The notes under the pieces are model-generated. The model saw only the letters and a program-made list of their open reading frames with translations, did no database searches and was not told the origin of the DNA. Positions 15,925-23,362 of a DNA stretch of 42,138 nt are shown here, piece by piece. A program made the position numbers and the translations under genes. Every line of letters begins with the position of its first letter. Position 1 is the first letter of the stretch. Origin of the DNA: a virus; IMG/VR virus record IMGVR_UViG_3300028835_001079, positions 1-42,138 of that record; one strand, written 5' to 3'.

Positions 15925-17040
15925 TTATATCTTCCTCTTCCTCGGCACAACTTCCTTGATCCTTTCTCTCGGCATTGCCTCCATTATCCTCTCCCTCGGA
16001 TCGACCAGAAAAAGACGGGGGACATGCTCTCTGGATATGACCAGATTGCCATTCCCCGATATCGATGCCATGCCGACGGCTGATTTCGCGCCCAAGCCGA
16101 TAAGCACGCCGTCTCCAGAGACGGCAGCGATGCCAGAGTGTTCCTCCGCCTCAACGGACTGACCAGTCGCAACAATCGAGCCTCCGCCAGCGACAACCGA
16201 ATCGCCACGAGCTTGCTTTGTTCCCGTTCCAACAATAACGCCATTCTCGGAGACAATGGCAATGCCAGAGTGTTCCTCTATCTCGCCAGCTTGGCCAGTC
16301 GCAATGACCGAGCCTCCGCCTGAAACGGATGCACTGGCTGAAACATCCTTCTTGCCGACCGCAAGTTGGGAGCCTCCGCCTGAAATGCTCATGCCCGCAG
16401 AGGCAGATTTCTTGCCGACTGCAAGTTGGGAGCCTCCGCCGACAATCGATGCAATGACCAGCATTCCCGCAAGGCCGATGGCCAGAAGCGTCCCACCTGC
16501 TGATTTCAATGCGGAGCCTTTTCCGCCCTTCTTGGCTGTTCCCGCTAACGAGCCGTTCCCAGAGACTGAACTGGAACCAGAATGCTCTTCTCCTGTGGCA
16601 TCAGGGACTTGAACCTCCGCCCAAGTGAGTCTCATCACCTCGGTATCGCCTTGGTCGGGTACGAACTTGAGCCTCAAATCGTTGTAATTGCCAATCGAGT
16701 TCGCCTCGATCTCCGAAAGTGCATATTCGAAAGACACATGAGAGCCTCTCGTGAGCGTCTGCAAGCCTGTCTCTGCTATCAAGACACCCCCTTCATAGAG
16801 CTGGCAGTTCAACTTCTCTGGTCCTTTGGAGCCTGACTGTTGCTTCGCTCGGAATCTGATGATATGATCTGTCCCGACTCCTGGGTCGTTGACACCACTC
16901 AGACCGAACTCAAGAATCCCTAATCCTGTCTTTTCTGTATAACTGCCATCATCATCAGGTACGACTTCATTGGTCTTTGACCAAGCCGGACTGCTCCATC
17001 CGCCCAAAGAGATGTCATTTGCGGGTCGTGCAAATTGCAA
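15925..17040 (-). CDS. Virion surface protein with Gly-rich beta repeats
   Basis: A 371-residue protein with a TTG start at 17040 behind GGAGCGTGAAAA. Residues 1-145 form a beta-sandwich domain of the kind found in phage structural proteins (FARPANDISLGGWSSPAWSK, then LRLKFVPDQGDTEVMRLTWAEVQVP). Residues 150-345 consist of 20- to 24-residue repeats of the type ISGGGSQLAVGKKSASA, with variants SGNGSLAG, SENGVIVGTG, SGDGVLIGLG. Such repeats form beta-solenoid or sheet stacks. The last 25 residues are Arg-rich (PRERIMEAMPRERI). The TTG start suggests reduced translation. A fibre or spike on the head is the likely role. Confidence 0.72.
   Translation of the reverse strand: MQFARPANDISLGGWSSPAWSKTNEVVPDDDGSYTEKTGLGILEFGLSGVNDPGVGTDHIIRFRAKQQSGSKGPEKLNCQLYEGGVLIAETGLQTLTRGSHVSFEYALSEIEANSIGNYNDLRLKFVPDQGDTEVMRLTWAEVQVPDATGEEHSGSSSVSGNGSLAGTAKKGGKGSALKSAGGTLLAIGLAGMLVIASIVGGGSQLAVGKKSASAGMSISGGGSQLAVGKKDVSASASVSGGGSVIATGQAGEIEEHSGIAIVSENGVIVGTGTKQARGDSVVAGGGSIVATGQSVEAEEHSGIAAVSGDGVLIGLGAKSAVGMASISGNGNLVISREHVPRLFLVDPRERIMEAMPRERIKEVVPRKRKI
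16041..16580 (-). repeat. In-frame 60-bp repeats within the Gly-rich surface protein gene
   Basis: Units of 60 bp (20 codons), with some of 72 bp, follow one another. The clearest pair lies at 16350-16380 and 16410-16440, where AGGCTCCCAACTTGC-type segments recur exactly 60 bases apart with few differences. The other units are diverged. Such repeats can expand or contract by slippage, so the number of units may vary between related phages. Confidence 0.75.
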
Positions 17041-17071
17041 TTTTCACGCTCCTTGAATCAACTCTTTACCT

Positions 17072-17425
17072 TCATGCGTTCAAATCCAAATCCGCATCCG
17101 TCAGGGTGTATGTCCCCTGTGTACCGAAAACCTCGTCCACGACATCCGACGCTCCATACCAATCTCCGCCACTCTCTGCTGACCAGAATCCAACATAGTT
17201 GACCGTCTTCCCAGCAGGCACATCAAGTACCGGTGCGATTATCGAATCTAAACTCCCACCGTTAGCTGGATTCCATGTGATAGCCTTTCTCACATAAGCA
17301 GGACTGCCGCCTGAAATCTCGCCCGCTCCATTGTCTCCAGGGTCGCTCTCATGGAGCGATACGAAGAGGGCAACTGCTCCGAGTGCATCAAGCATTAAAT
17401 TTTTTGCTAATGTACTATAAGGCAT
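17072..17425 (-). CDS. Virion structural protein (phage tail-fibre-like family)
   Basis: A 117-residue protein. The sequence landmarks LFVSLHESDPGDNGAGEISG, SPAYVRKAITWNPA and a VNYVGFWSAESGG strand belong to a family of small phage proteins often annotated as tail-fibre or structural proteins, with the L-x-x-SLHxxDPGxxGxxE-x-xG signature. The role is not established beyond presence in virion gene clusters. It starts at ATG 17425, with GGAGGTAATA upstream. It lies with other beta-rich surface proteins between the capsid and the connector genes. Confidence 0.75.
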   Translation of the reverse strand: MPYSTLAKNLMLDALGAVALFVSLHESDPGDNGAGEISGGSPAYVRKAITWNPANGGSLDSIIAPVLDVPAGKTVNYVGFWSAESGGDWYGASDVVDEVFGTQGTYTLTDADLDLNA

Positions 17426-17437
17426 TATTACCTCCCT

Positions 17438-17803
17438 CTATCTGATAAAGACATATACCGTGCCTTTCTTGGTGATTCCCGCAGCCGTGATATAGAGATG
17501 GAGTTTGTCATTGGCCACAGCTCCGAGCGAAGCCGATAAAACATGCTCCGTGTTTGCCGTGTCCCTGAGCAATCCTCCGCCCATCAGCACATCCACCCCG
17601 TCCTCGTCCATGAGTTCCACGCCGTAATTGTCAGCAGGCGCATCCCCGCCGGTGCCGGGCACTGTCGTCAGGCCGAGTATCTTTCCGGAGTAGACCTCGG
17701 TGGTCTCGAGATCCGCAACTCCTCCATCCGTGCATGTCCACTCAAACTTTATCTTCTTTACCGTGTAGGATATTTCTTCCTCTACCGTTACTGTTCCAGC
17801 CAT
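17438..17803 (-). CDS. Virion structural protein, hypothetical
   Basis: A 121-residue beta-rich protein starting at ATG 17803 behind AGGAGGAGAGC. It contains KKIKFEWTCTDGGVADLETTEVYSG, LMDEDGVDVLMGGG and KLHLYITAAGITKKGTVYVFIR, here given as separate landmarks. This set of segments is common in small phage virion proteins encoded near the major capsid gene. It lacks enzyme motifs. Two hairpins lie just upstream of it, so its translation or transcript level may be set apart from the preceding gene. Confidence 0.62.
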   Translation of the reverse strand: MAGTVTVEEEISYTVKKIKFEWTCTDGGVADLETTEVYSGKILGLTTVPGTGGDAPADNYGVELMDEDGVDVLMGGGLLRDTANTEHVLSASLGAVANDKLHLYITAAGITKKGTVYVFIR

Positions 17804-17827
17804 GCTCTCCTCCTAAATTGAGATATA

Positions 17828-17854
17828 GGGGGAGACCCACATCAGTCCTCCCCC
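17828..17854 (-). other. GC-rich hairpin in the leader of the 17438-17803 gene
   Basis: Perfect 7-bp stem GGGGGAG/CTCCCCC with a 13-base loop, about 23 bases before the start codon at 17803 and just after the terminator-like hairpin at 17855-17885. It may block exonucleases and give a stable mRNA end, or it may slow translation. Confidence 0.55.
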
Positions 17855-17885
17855 GAAAAAGCAGAGTGCAGATACATTCCTCTGC
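17855..17885 (-). terminator. Intrinsic terminator-like hairpin after the lectin-like gene
   Basis: On the minus strand GCAGAG pairs with CTCTGC (6 bp, 13-base loop) and is followed at once by TTTTTC. It begins a few bases beyond the stop codon at 17890. The stem is short, so partial read-through into the downstream genes is likely, which would lower expression of the genes that follow. Confidence 0.55.
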
Positions 17886-17889
17886 CTTA

Positions 17890-18696
17890 TTATCTTTGCT
17901 GTGCGACCCAGAAGTAGTCGATGTCGATAGATTCCTCTGTTACTCCGCCAACGTCGCCAGTCTTGCAACCGAAAAATGCCTGCATCTCTCCTCCGCCGAG
18001 TGCCAGATTCTGTACCTGAGCTGTCCCTAAAACTCCTCTTGCATTTCCAATCGAATACCAGGGATAGACCAAAAACGTGGTGGGCGAACTTGGAACGCAC
18101 CAGGCTCCAAACCGATAGGTTACGCCTGATACATGCGGAACATAATCCACTGACGTGACTTGCGCTGCTGCCAGCGAGGTCTCGAAATTGAAGAACATAT
18201 CGGAATCCACTTTAACCCAGCACATCCCGTCATAGTTTGCGGGCGGGCCAGCTCCTGCGTCCTGCAGGTGAGCTGCTCCGACATTCTCCGAAAGTCCGAA
18301 AATGTAATTCGCTGTAACCCCGCTCACCTCTGTGAGCGTGACTCTTGCTTCCCACCAAAGATGTTTTCCAGCCTCGAGTAGGAACATCTCGTTCGTGGTG
18401 TGGAGATAAAACTCATCCTCATCCTCACCATCAGTGAACTGTCGCCAAAAGCCATTCTTTATGTCCAGCATAAGGGGAGCTGTTCCTCCTGCATCTTCCA
18501 CCAATGTCCAGCCGTTGGCAACTGCAGGCGGACGCAAGAAATCATCCTTCCAAAAACATCCAACGCTCGGGTCCTGGGTTATACACTCCGGGACCAACTG
18601 CATGAGCGAGCCTTGTTCTACCGGCCCACAATGCTCATCCCTCGGCCTCTGGTTTCCATACCACCATGGCCTCCGTGTCTGTAGCTCATAAGCCAT
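17890..18696 (-). CDS. Virion protein with concanavalin-like (lectin) fold, probable
   Basis: A 268-residue protein beginning with MAYELQTRRPWWYGNQRPRD. The body has the pattern of a LamG/concanavalin-type jelly roll: FWKDDFLRPP, GFWRQFTDGEDEDEFYLHTT, LWWEARVTLTEVSG, NYIFGLSEN, then YRFGAWCVP and SIDIDYFWVAQQR at the end. In phages this architecture occurs in proteins annotated as structural or surface proteins next to capsid genes and may bind carbohydrate. The N-terminal 40 residues likely anchor it. Start ATG 18696 follows AAAGGAGGTGCATT. A strong hairpin precedes it at 18718-18747. Confidence 0.66.
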   Translation of the reverse strand: MAYELQTRRPWWYGNQRPRDEHCGPVEQGSLMQLVPECITQDPSVGCFWKDDFLRPPAVANGWTLVEDAGGTAPLMLDIKNGFWRQFTDGEDEDEFYLHTTNEMFLLEAGKHLWWEARVTLTEVSGVTANYIFGLSENVGAAHLQDAGAGPPANYDGMCWVKVDSDMFFNFETSLAAAQVTSVDYVPHVSGVTYRFGAWCVPSSPTTFLVYPWYSIGNARGVLGTAQVQNLALGGGEMQAFFGCKTGDVGGVTEESIDIDYFWVAQQR

Positions 18697-18717
18697 AATG
18701 CACCTCCTTTGTGCAAT

Positions 18718-18747
18718 GGAAGAGGGGCTTGTTCAGCCCCCTCCTCC
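18718..18747 (-). other. Strong intergenic hairpin without a T tract
   Basis: GGAGGA(G)GGGGCT pairs with AGCCCCTCTTCC around the loop GAACA: 12 bp with one bulged G and one G-U pair on the minus strand. It lies between the stop at 18755 and the start at 18696 and is not followed by T residues, so it is more probably an mRNA-stabilising or processing element than a terminator. Confidence 0.6.
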
Positions 18748-18754
18748 AAATCAT

Positions 18755-19027
18755 TTACTTGCTTTTCCGCTTCTTCTCTTCCTCCGCTTCTGGGGCCTCT
18801 TTTTCTTCAGCTTCTACTAAGGCCTCTTTCGTTTCCTCTTCCCTGACCATCCTGTCAGCCGGCGGCTCATTCAGAGCCTTTGATTTTCCGGAGGGACGCA
18901 CCCTTCCGGGAACTTTTGGCCGTTCGATGACCTTCAGGCCAAGCAAGTAGTTGTAAATCCTGTGACTCACGTCCAGCTCCATTCCTGCGGGGTGGTTCTT
19001 GAATTGCCTTATCAGCGTAACCTTCAC
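18755..19027 (-). CDS. Small head-region protein, hypothetical
   Basis: A 90-residue protein with a GTG start at 19027 behind AAGGAGGCTGGCT. Residues 1-35 (KVTLIRQFKNHPAGMELDVSH followed by YLLGLKVIERP) form a small beta/helix domain like the short proteins found next to many phage major capsid genes. Residues 45-90 are an acidic, Lys/Glu-rich disordered tail. The function is unknown; head-tail or capsid accessory roles are possible. Confidence 0.6.
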   Translation of the reverse strand: MKVTLIRQFKNHPAGMELDVSHRIYNYLLGLKVIERPKVPGRVRPSGKSKALNEPPADRMVREEETKEALVEAEEKEAPEAEEEKKRKSK

Positions 19028-19038
19028 AGCCAGCCTCC

Positions 19039-19671
19039 TTAGGTAATCAGAGAAGCCGGCTCAACTCTCAACGGGGTTCTGACAACGACAGCTCCGACAA
19101 CTCCGGCGTTCGCTCCGGCCGCGGTTATCTGAACGACTATCGATTCGTATCCGTTCGCCACATCCAGCTCCGACGCATCGAGTTCGAGAATGCCCACGCA
19201 CTCATCCGTGGCAGTCGTGTATGTCACCGTCTTGGCAGGGGCGAAGACCTTGACCAGGGTGAGGTATCCGTCCGCAACGGCGGAAGCCACTGCCTCGTCC
19301 ACCTCGATCGTGGTCACTCCTCCTGCATAAGCCGCACCTGCCGCATCGACCGTGTAAATCTCATCGTTGCCCGTGCTACCGTGTACCACCAGGAGCAATC
19401 CAACCGTGAAGAGTGCTGCGTAGTCGCCCGCTATGCCGAAATTCCCCGCTTCCGCTCCGCCTGCTGTCGCTGCGACTATGGGGTGGCTCTTCATTCCCTG
19501 AAGAACCGAGCAAACCACATCGCTGCCGAGGACTCCGACATCGAAGATCACCGCCGCATGATGGGCTTTCGACATGCTCCAAGCATCTCCCACAAAGGAA
19601 TTGGCATCGATGTCCTGGTTAAGGACGCCGAGAGTCACTTTGTTCTCTTTCTGAAATTGTGTATGTGCCAT
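19039..19671 (-). CDS. Probable capsid decoration / structural protein
   Basis: A 210-residue, Ala/Val/Gly-rich, beta-rich protein directly after the major capsid gene, starting at ATG 19671 behind GGAGGAAAATC. Features: HTQFQKENKVTLGVL at the start, DAWSMSKAHHAAVIFDVGVLG, DVVCSVLQGMK, and a second half with TVTYTTATDECVGILELDASELD. The pattern 'SxKNAxxVxxxxxxGxxGxDVxxxLxQ' occurs in phage structural proteins of unknown fold. A role as a decoration or accessory head protein is inferred from place and composition. Confidence 0.66.
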   Translation of the reverse strand: MAHTQFQKENKVTLGVLNQDIDANSFVGDAWSMSKAHHAAVIFDVGVLGSDVVCSVLQGMKSHPIVAATAGGAEAGNFGIAGDYAALFTVGLLLVVHGSTGNDEIYTVDAAGAAYAGGVTTIEVDEAVASAVADGYLTLVKVFAPAKTVTYTTATDECVGILELDASELDVANGYESIVVQITAAGANAGVVGAVVVRTPLRVEPASLIT

Positions 19672-19682
19672 GATTTTCCTCC

Positions 19683-21101
19683 TTACAGCCTACTCGCAAG
19701 AGTAATGAACGGAGAGCGTGTGCTGCCTCTCTTCGGGGTGAAGGGCTTCGGCCACCAGGGCTGTCCGTCCAACCTGATGACATACCTGAAAGCGGTCTGG
19801 TCGTGCAGGAACATGAGATGAATCGACTTGGCAAATTGGATTCCCGCTCCCGCTCCTCTCTTCTGTCCGACGAGATACTCGCCGAAATCGATGAGGCTCA
19901 GGTCTCCCTCCGTTCCGAGTGCCGAGGCATGCTCGGTCCAGACGAGTTCCTTGCCCATGAGGGTCTCGTACGGGGCTCCGGAAAGTCCTCCAGCGGGCAT
20001 GTACACCACGCTTCCGCCGGTTCCGACTGCGATTGACATTTTGAACAGCTGGGGAAAGATGTCGTCATTCCCCACCCAGATGGCGTTCTTCTTCGACATG
20101 GAAAACATCCTGCCCCACATCTTGCCGATGTTCTCGGCTTTTATGGTGGCGGCTGCCTGTCCTGCCTCTTTGGCAACAGGGATCTTTGCGGTATTCCCGG
20201 CATTCAGAATCCCCAGAGGCTGGCCTGCGCCTGTCCCTCTGAGTATCGCCTCGTCGGTCTTCCAACCGAACACATCGACGGATTTCTTCATGAGTAGGGG
20301 TTCCATGGAGATGGGGCTGTCTTCCAACAGCTCATCGGAAGAATAGATCAGGATGCAGAGCTTGTTGAGGCTCATCGTCACCTTTCCGAATTTCGGCTTC
20401 GTTGCCGTCTTCTCATCCAGCTCGTCCTTCCAGTATGCCATCATGGCTCCGTGCAGGTACGTGGTGTGGGTAAAATCTTCCTGGAACGGCATGCTGACCG
20501 TGTTTCTCTGCATGGGGATCTTTGTGCATCTCTTCAGGAAATTCGAGTTCTCGAACCCTCTTGTCATAAGAGTGGCCGCAAACTCGGGAGGAATCAGCGC
20601 TCCGCCCTGCTCGGGATCTGCAATCTCAAGGCTCGGGTCTCCTGCCGTCCTCAATGCGGTCACATCCGCCATCCACTTCAGGTAGGTGGCGGTCGGCCCG
20701 GCTGCCTCTTTGTTCCCCGCGCGGTAGACATCGACGGCGAATTCCGAGACGCAGCTGTATCCGCCTGTCCTGCTCAGTCCTTTCCACTCCGAGTCGTCAC
20801 CCGTGATGTCCTTGAGTCCGTCCTTGCCGGGAAGGTTGGCCAGCTTCTTGAGTTCCTCTTCCAGGGTCTTCTGTCCTTCCTCAACTGTAGCTGCTATGGG
20901 TTTGAGTTCGTTATGGATCTCTTCCTTGAGCTGACCGAGCGGGACGAATTCCTTCTCCAGGACGATATTCTCCGCAATGCTCCTGACCAGCTTCTTCAGG
21001 TCTTCGAGAGTGAACTGTCGGTTGACTTGGGTGTCATCTTTTTCAAAACGAGCTTCGACGTCGCCGGCTTCTGGTTTCTTCTTTTCTTCTGGTTTTTCCA
21101 A
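19683..21101 (-). CDS. Major capsid protein, HK97 fold
   Basis: A 472-residue protein with a TTG start at 21101 behind GAGGAGAATTATA. The first 145 residues are charged and helical (LEDLKKLVRSIAENIVLEKEF, KTLEEELKKLANLPG), the delta domain that acts as scaffold and is removed by the head protease. The shell domain begins near the landmark GGALIPPEFAATLMTRG and runs through RCTKIPMQRNTVSMPF, SDELLEDSPISMEPLL, DEAILRGTGAGQPLGIL and DQTAFRYVIRLDGQPWWPKPF, all standard for HK97-type capsids. A TTG start is unexpected for the most abundant virion protein. Together with the 240-base structured leader it suggests translational control. Confidence 0.95.
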   Translation of the reverse strand: MEKPEEKKKPEAGDVEARFEKDDTQVNRQFTLEDLKKLVRSIAENIVLEKEFVPLGQLKEEIHNELKPIAATVEEGQKTLEEELKKLANLPGKDGLKDITGDDSEWKGLSRTGGYSCVSEFAVDVYRAGNKEAAGPTATYLKWMADVTALRTAGDPSLEIADPEQGGALIPPEFAATLMTRGFENSNFLKRCTKIPMQRNTVSMPFQEDFTHTTYLHGAMMAYWKDELDEKTATKPKFGKVTMSLNKLCILIYSSDELLEDSPISMEPLLMKKSVDVFGWKTDEAILRGTGAGQPLGILNAGNTAKIPVAKEAGQAAATIKAENIGKMWGRMFSMSKKNAIWVGNDDIFPQLFKMSIAVGTGGSVVYMPAGGLSGAPYETLMGKELVWTEHASALGTEGDLSLIDFGEYLVGQKRGAGAGIQFAKSIHLMFLHDQTAFRYVIRLDGQPWWPKPFTPKRGSTRSPFITLASRL

Positions 21102-21341
21102 TATAATTCTCCTCTATAGATTTCTCGCTTCTCGCCTTCCTCGCCAAGCACCTACTATTCGCTGCTTCCTCGGAGCTACTGACCTTCGCTCCTCCACAGC
21201 TACCCAGGCTTTACGCCTGACTTCACTGCTCGGCTCGTTTGACTCCAAGCCAAGATTTATGTAATTGAGTTACAGCCTTCGCTGTAAGTCAGCTACATGC
21301 TATTCTTAATAAATAGGGGATAGACCCCTTTTTTCACTTTT
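21102..21341 (-). ncRNA. Structured leader RNA of the major capsid gene (candidate)
   Basis: No ORF is supported in these 240 bases between the protease-scaffold stop and the capsid TTG. On the minus strand a row of hairpins can be drawn: AGGGG/CCCCT (21315-21329); GACTTACAGC/GCTGTAACTC with GAAG loop and one mismatch (21267-21290); CTTGGCT/AGCCGAG with a 12-base loop and a G-U pair (21229-21254); CAGGC/GCCTG with loop GTAAA (21205-21219); GGAGC/GCTCC (21172-21192); AAGCA/TGCTT (21146-21167). The G-U pair would be an A-C mismatch on the other strand, so the RNA is most likely in the sense of the capsid gene. Loops are purine-rich. It might control capsid translation, resist decay, or be an independent small RNA. 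Confidence 0.6.
21315..21334 (+). terminator. Terminator-like hairpin facing the plus direction
   Basis: On the plus strand AGGGG-ATAGA-CCCCT is followed by six T residues, the form of an intrinsic terminator, but no plus-strand gene precedes it. On the minus strand the same stem is followed by TATTTATT, so it could also end part of the transcripts coming from the protease gene. It may stop antisense transcription into that gene. Confidence 0.4.
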
Positions 21342-23201
21342 TCACTTAATCTCTCCCTGCGTCTTGTCCAAGACTTTCTTGAACAGCTTTCCGATATCCA
21401 GCTTATCCTTCATGTCTTCCTTCTTCTCGTCCTTCAATGTCAGTATCACTCCGTCTTCCTCTTTTTCCTCGAACTCTTTCTCCTTCCCGCTCAATTCCAT
21501 GACAACCTTGGATTCTTCTTCCGTTACCTCTTCTTCTGGCTCCTTCGGTTCGGTCGCTTCCAGCAACGCCTCAAGCTTTTCCGTGGCTTTCTTCGTGGCC
21601 GAAACCGCATCCTCGACTATCTGCCTGTTCTTGCCTGACAGGACTCGGCCTTCCTTGACCTCAATCAATTCCCTTAGTTCCTTCAGCTCGGATATGATTG
21701 CTTCCCAAAATTCGTATGTAATTTTCAAATTCTCCGCATCTCTAGAGTCCGGAGGCATCATTTTCTCCCACATCTCTTTCAAATCCTTGATCTCTATGCC
21801 TTCCATGCTCTTCCCCGCCGCTGGCTCGAATAGTATCCCCTTATGCTCCTTGCAGTGCTTCTTCGCTTCGCTCGCACTCCATGTGTCCTTCGCATACCTG
21901 AACGACTGCTCGGTCATTTTGGTCTTGCCCTTCAATCTTCCTGCTATGACTTGGTATGCCTTCCCGTTTCCCGCCGTCCTCGAATAGCTCTTGAAACTGC
22001 CCTTCTTGAATTTCTCCGGGTCGACTAGTCGGCAACTATGGGTATTGGGCAGGGGCTTCGTAACCTCGTCGTCAGTGATTTCCTTCCCTGCCTCGTACTC
22101 CTCTTTGAAAATAAAAGGCTCGATACCAAAGCTGCCTTCGGATGCCTTTTCTGCGCTGTCCCATTCCAATCCTTCCTCGTTAGGGTCATATTCAAATAGT
22201 TCTTCGCCTCTTATAATCCTAACCCAACCAAGCCCTTCAATTTTAGAATAGTGCCGGTCTTCTCCATCTTTCTCTGCCTTTCCAACCGTTGACATCTTTT
22301 CTACTTTTCTTCCCAGCTCATCTTCTGACACCTCGTACTTGAGACGATCCAGTTCTCCTAAATAGCCGGTTGCCTCTACGAATTCCTTTTTTGCTTTTGC
22401 CTCTGCCTTCTTCGTCTCTTCCTCTTTGCGTTCTTCTTCTTTCGGATCATCCTTGCTCAAACCTCCTAAATCGATAATGGTCTTGCCCCCCTCGATTTTC
22501 TCCAGCAGGCATTCCTCAAAACTCTTGCATTCCTCAACCATGTCATCGGGACCGCCGATTGATTTCACGGCCACGGTCAGTGCGTCAGGGTTCGCTCCCA
22601 CAGGCACTGCCGAGTATTCGAGCAGACGCCACTTCTGATGTACCCACTGCACCTCTTCCGGGTTCGGAAGCCACTCGTACAGCTTCTCGAGGTCTGCATC
22701 CTTTTTCGGTTTCTTCGGCTCCGGTTTCACTCCCTTGATGGGGATGAATCCCACACTCCACATCCGCAGGTGCTTGCCCTTGTACAGCCGATAGACTCGG
22801 GCGGCCTTCTCCTCGCTCAAGGCGAACTGGGTCAAAGCCATCAGCCCTGTGTCTGATGCCTCGATCTTCAGGTTTGTTCCCATCACATTCTCCGGCTCAC
22901 GGTAGTCGTGCGCCCAGAGCACCATCGGGTTCTTCTTGTAATATTTGAGCTGTGCCCCTTTTGGCAGCATCACCTCGCCATAGGTGTCGATGGATACGGT
23001 CGATATCCAGTGCTTCACCTGGCCTTCCTGGAGGCCTTCTATGACAACCTTCTCCTGGACTCCGTACCGCCTGTAGAACGGGATCTCCGCCTCTTTCCGA
23101 TACGGCATAGCCGGGTCTCCCAGGACATCCTTTACCAAGTCCTTTATGGAGAATGAGAAATCAATGTCTTTCAGCAGTAATTTGTCTGTGAATAGATTCA
23201 T
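21342..23201 (-). CDS. Prohead protease-scaffold fusion with inserted domain
   Basis: A 619-residue protein. The N-terminal 210 residues are an HK97-type (Herpes assemblin-like) head maturation protease: STVSIDTYGEVMLPKGA (67-83), WAHD with His98, RMWSVGFIP with Ser149, and EYSAVPVGANPDA (195-207). A Lys/Glu-rich linker (250-275) follows. Then comes a domain at about 383-460 with NTHSCRLVDPEKF, QVIAGRLKGKTKMTEQSFRY and SEAKKHCKEHKG, seen inside other phage proteases and portal-associated proteins. Residues 495-619 are acidic and coiled-coil, as in scaffolds. HK97 proteases usually have 200-250 residues, so the internal scaffold appears fused here, although the capsid protein also carries its own delta domain. 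Start: GGAGGCTTGAA, ATG 23201. Confidence 0.85.
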   Translation of the reverse strand: MNLFTDKLLLKDIDFSFSIKDLVKDVLGDPAMPYRKEAEIPFYRRYGVQEKVVIEGLQEGQVKHWISTVSIDTYGEVMLPKGAQLKYYKKNPMVLWAHDYREPENVMGTNLKIEASDTGLMALTQFALSEEKAARVYRLYKGKHLRMWSVGFIPIKGVKPEPKKPKKDADLEKLYEWLPNPEEVQWVHQKWRLLEYSAVPVGANPDALTVAVKSIGGPDDMVEECKSFEECLLEKIEGGKTIIDLGGLSKDDPKEEERKEEETKKAEAKAKKEFVEATGYLGELDRLKYEVSEDELGRKVEKMSTVGKAEKDGEDRHYSKIEGLGWVRIIRGEELFEYDPNEEGLEWDSAEKASEGSFGIEPFIFKEEYEAGKEITDDEVTKPLPNTHSCRLVDPEKFKKGSFKSYSRTAGNGKAYQVIAGRLKGKTKMTEQSFRYAKDTWSASEAKKHCKEHKGILFEPAAGKSMEGIEIKDLKEMWEKMMPPDSRDAENLKITYEFWEAIISELKELRELIEVKEGRVLSGKNRQIVEDAVSATKKATEKLEALLEATEPKEPEEEVTEEESKVVMELSGKEKEFEEKEEDGVILTLKDEKKEDMKDKLDIGKLFKKVLDKTQGEIK

Positions 23202-23202
23202 T

Positions 23203-23361
23203 TCAAGCCTCCTTGAAAGCCCTTAGCTTGTTTCTGGCTTTCCTGAAAAGTCTTTTATAAATGGCATTGTCTTCTTTGCTTTTATGTGTATTTGCTACCC
23301 TCATTTTGTCCCGACAATTTTCCTGCTCATTGAGCAGGCGATAATCTTGGATGCTTTCCAT
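23203..23361 (-). CDS. Small basic protein, hypothetical
   Basis: A 52-residue ORF between the Mu F-like gene and the protease gene, starting at ATG 23361 behind GGAGGCTTGAT. It is helical and basic (DNAIYKRLFRKARNKLRAFKEA) with one Cys. The end, AAG GAG GCT TGA, forms the ribosome binding site for the protease gene, just as the Mu F-like gene's end (LKEA) does for this one. No family recognised. Its size and basic helix would suit a DNA- or scaffold-contacting head protein, which is only a possibility. Confidence 0.65.
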   Translation of the reverse strand: MESIQDYRLLNEQENCRDKMRVANTHKSKEDNAIYKRLFRKARNKLRAFKEA

Positions 23362-23362
23362 A

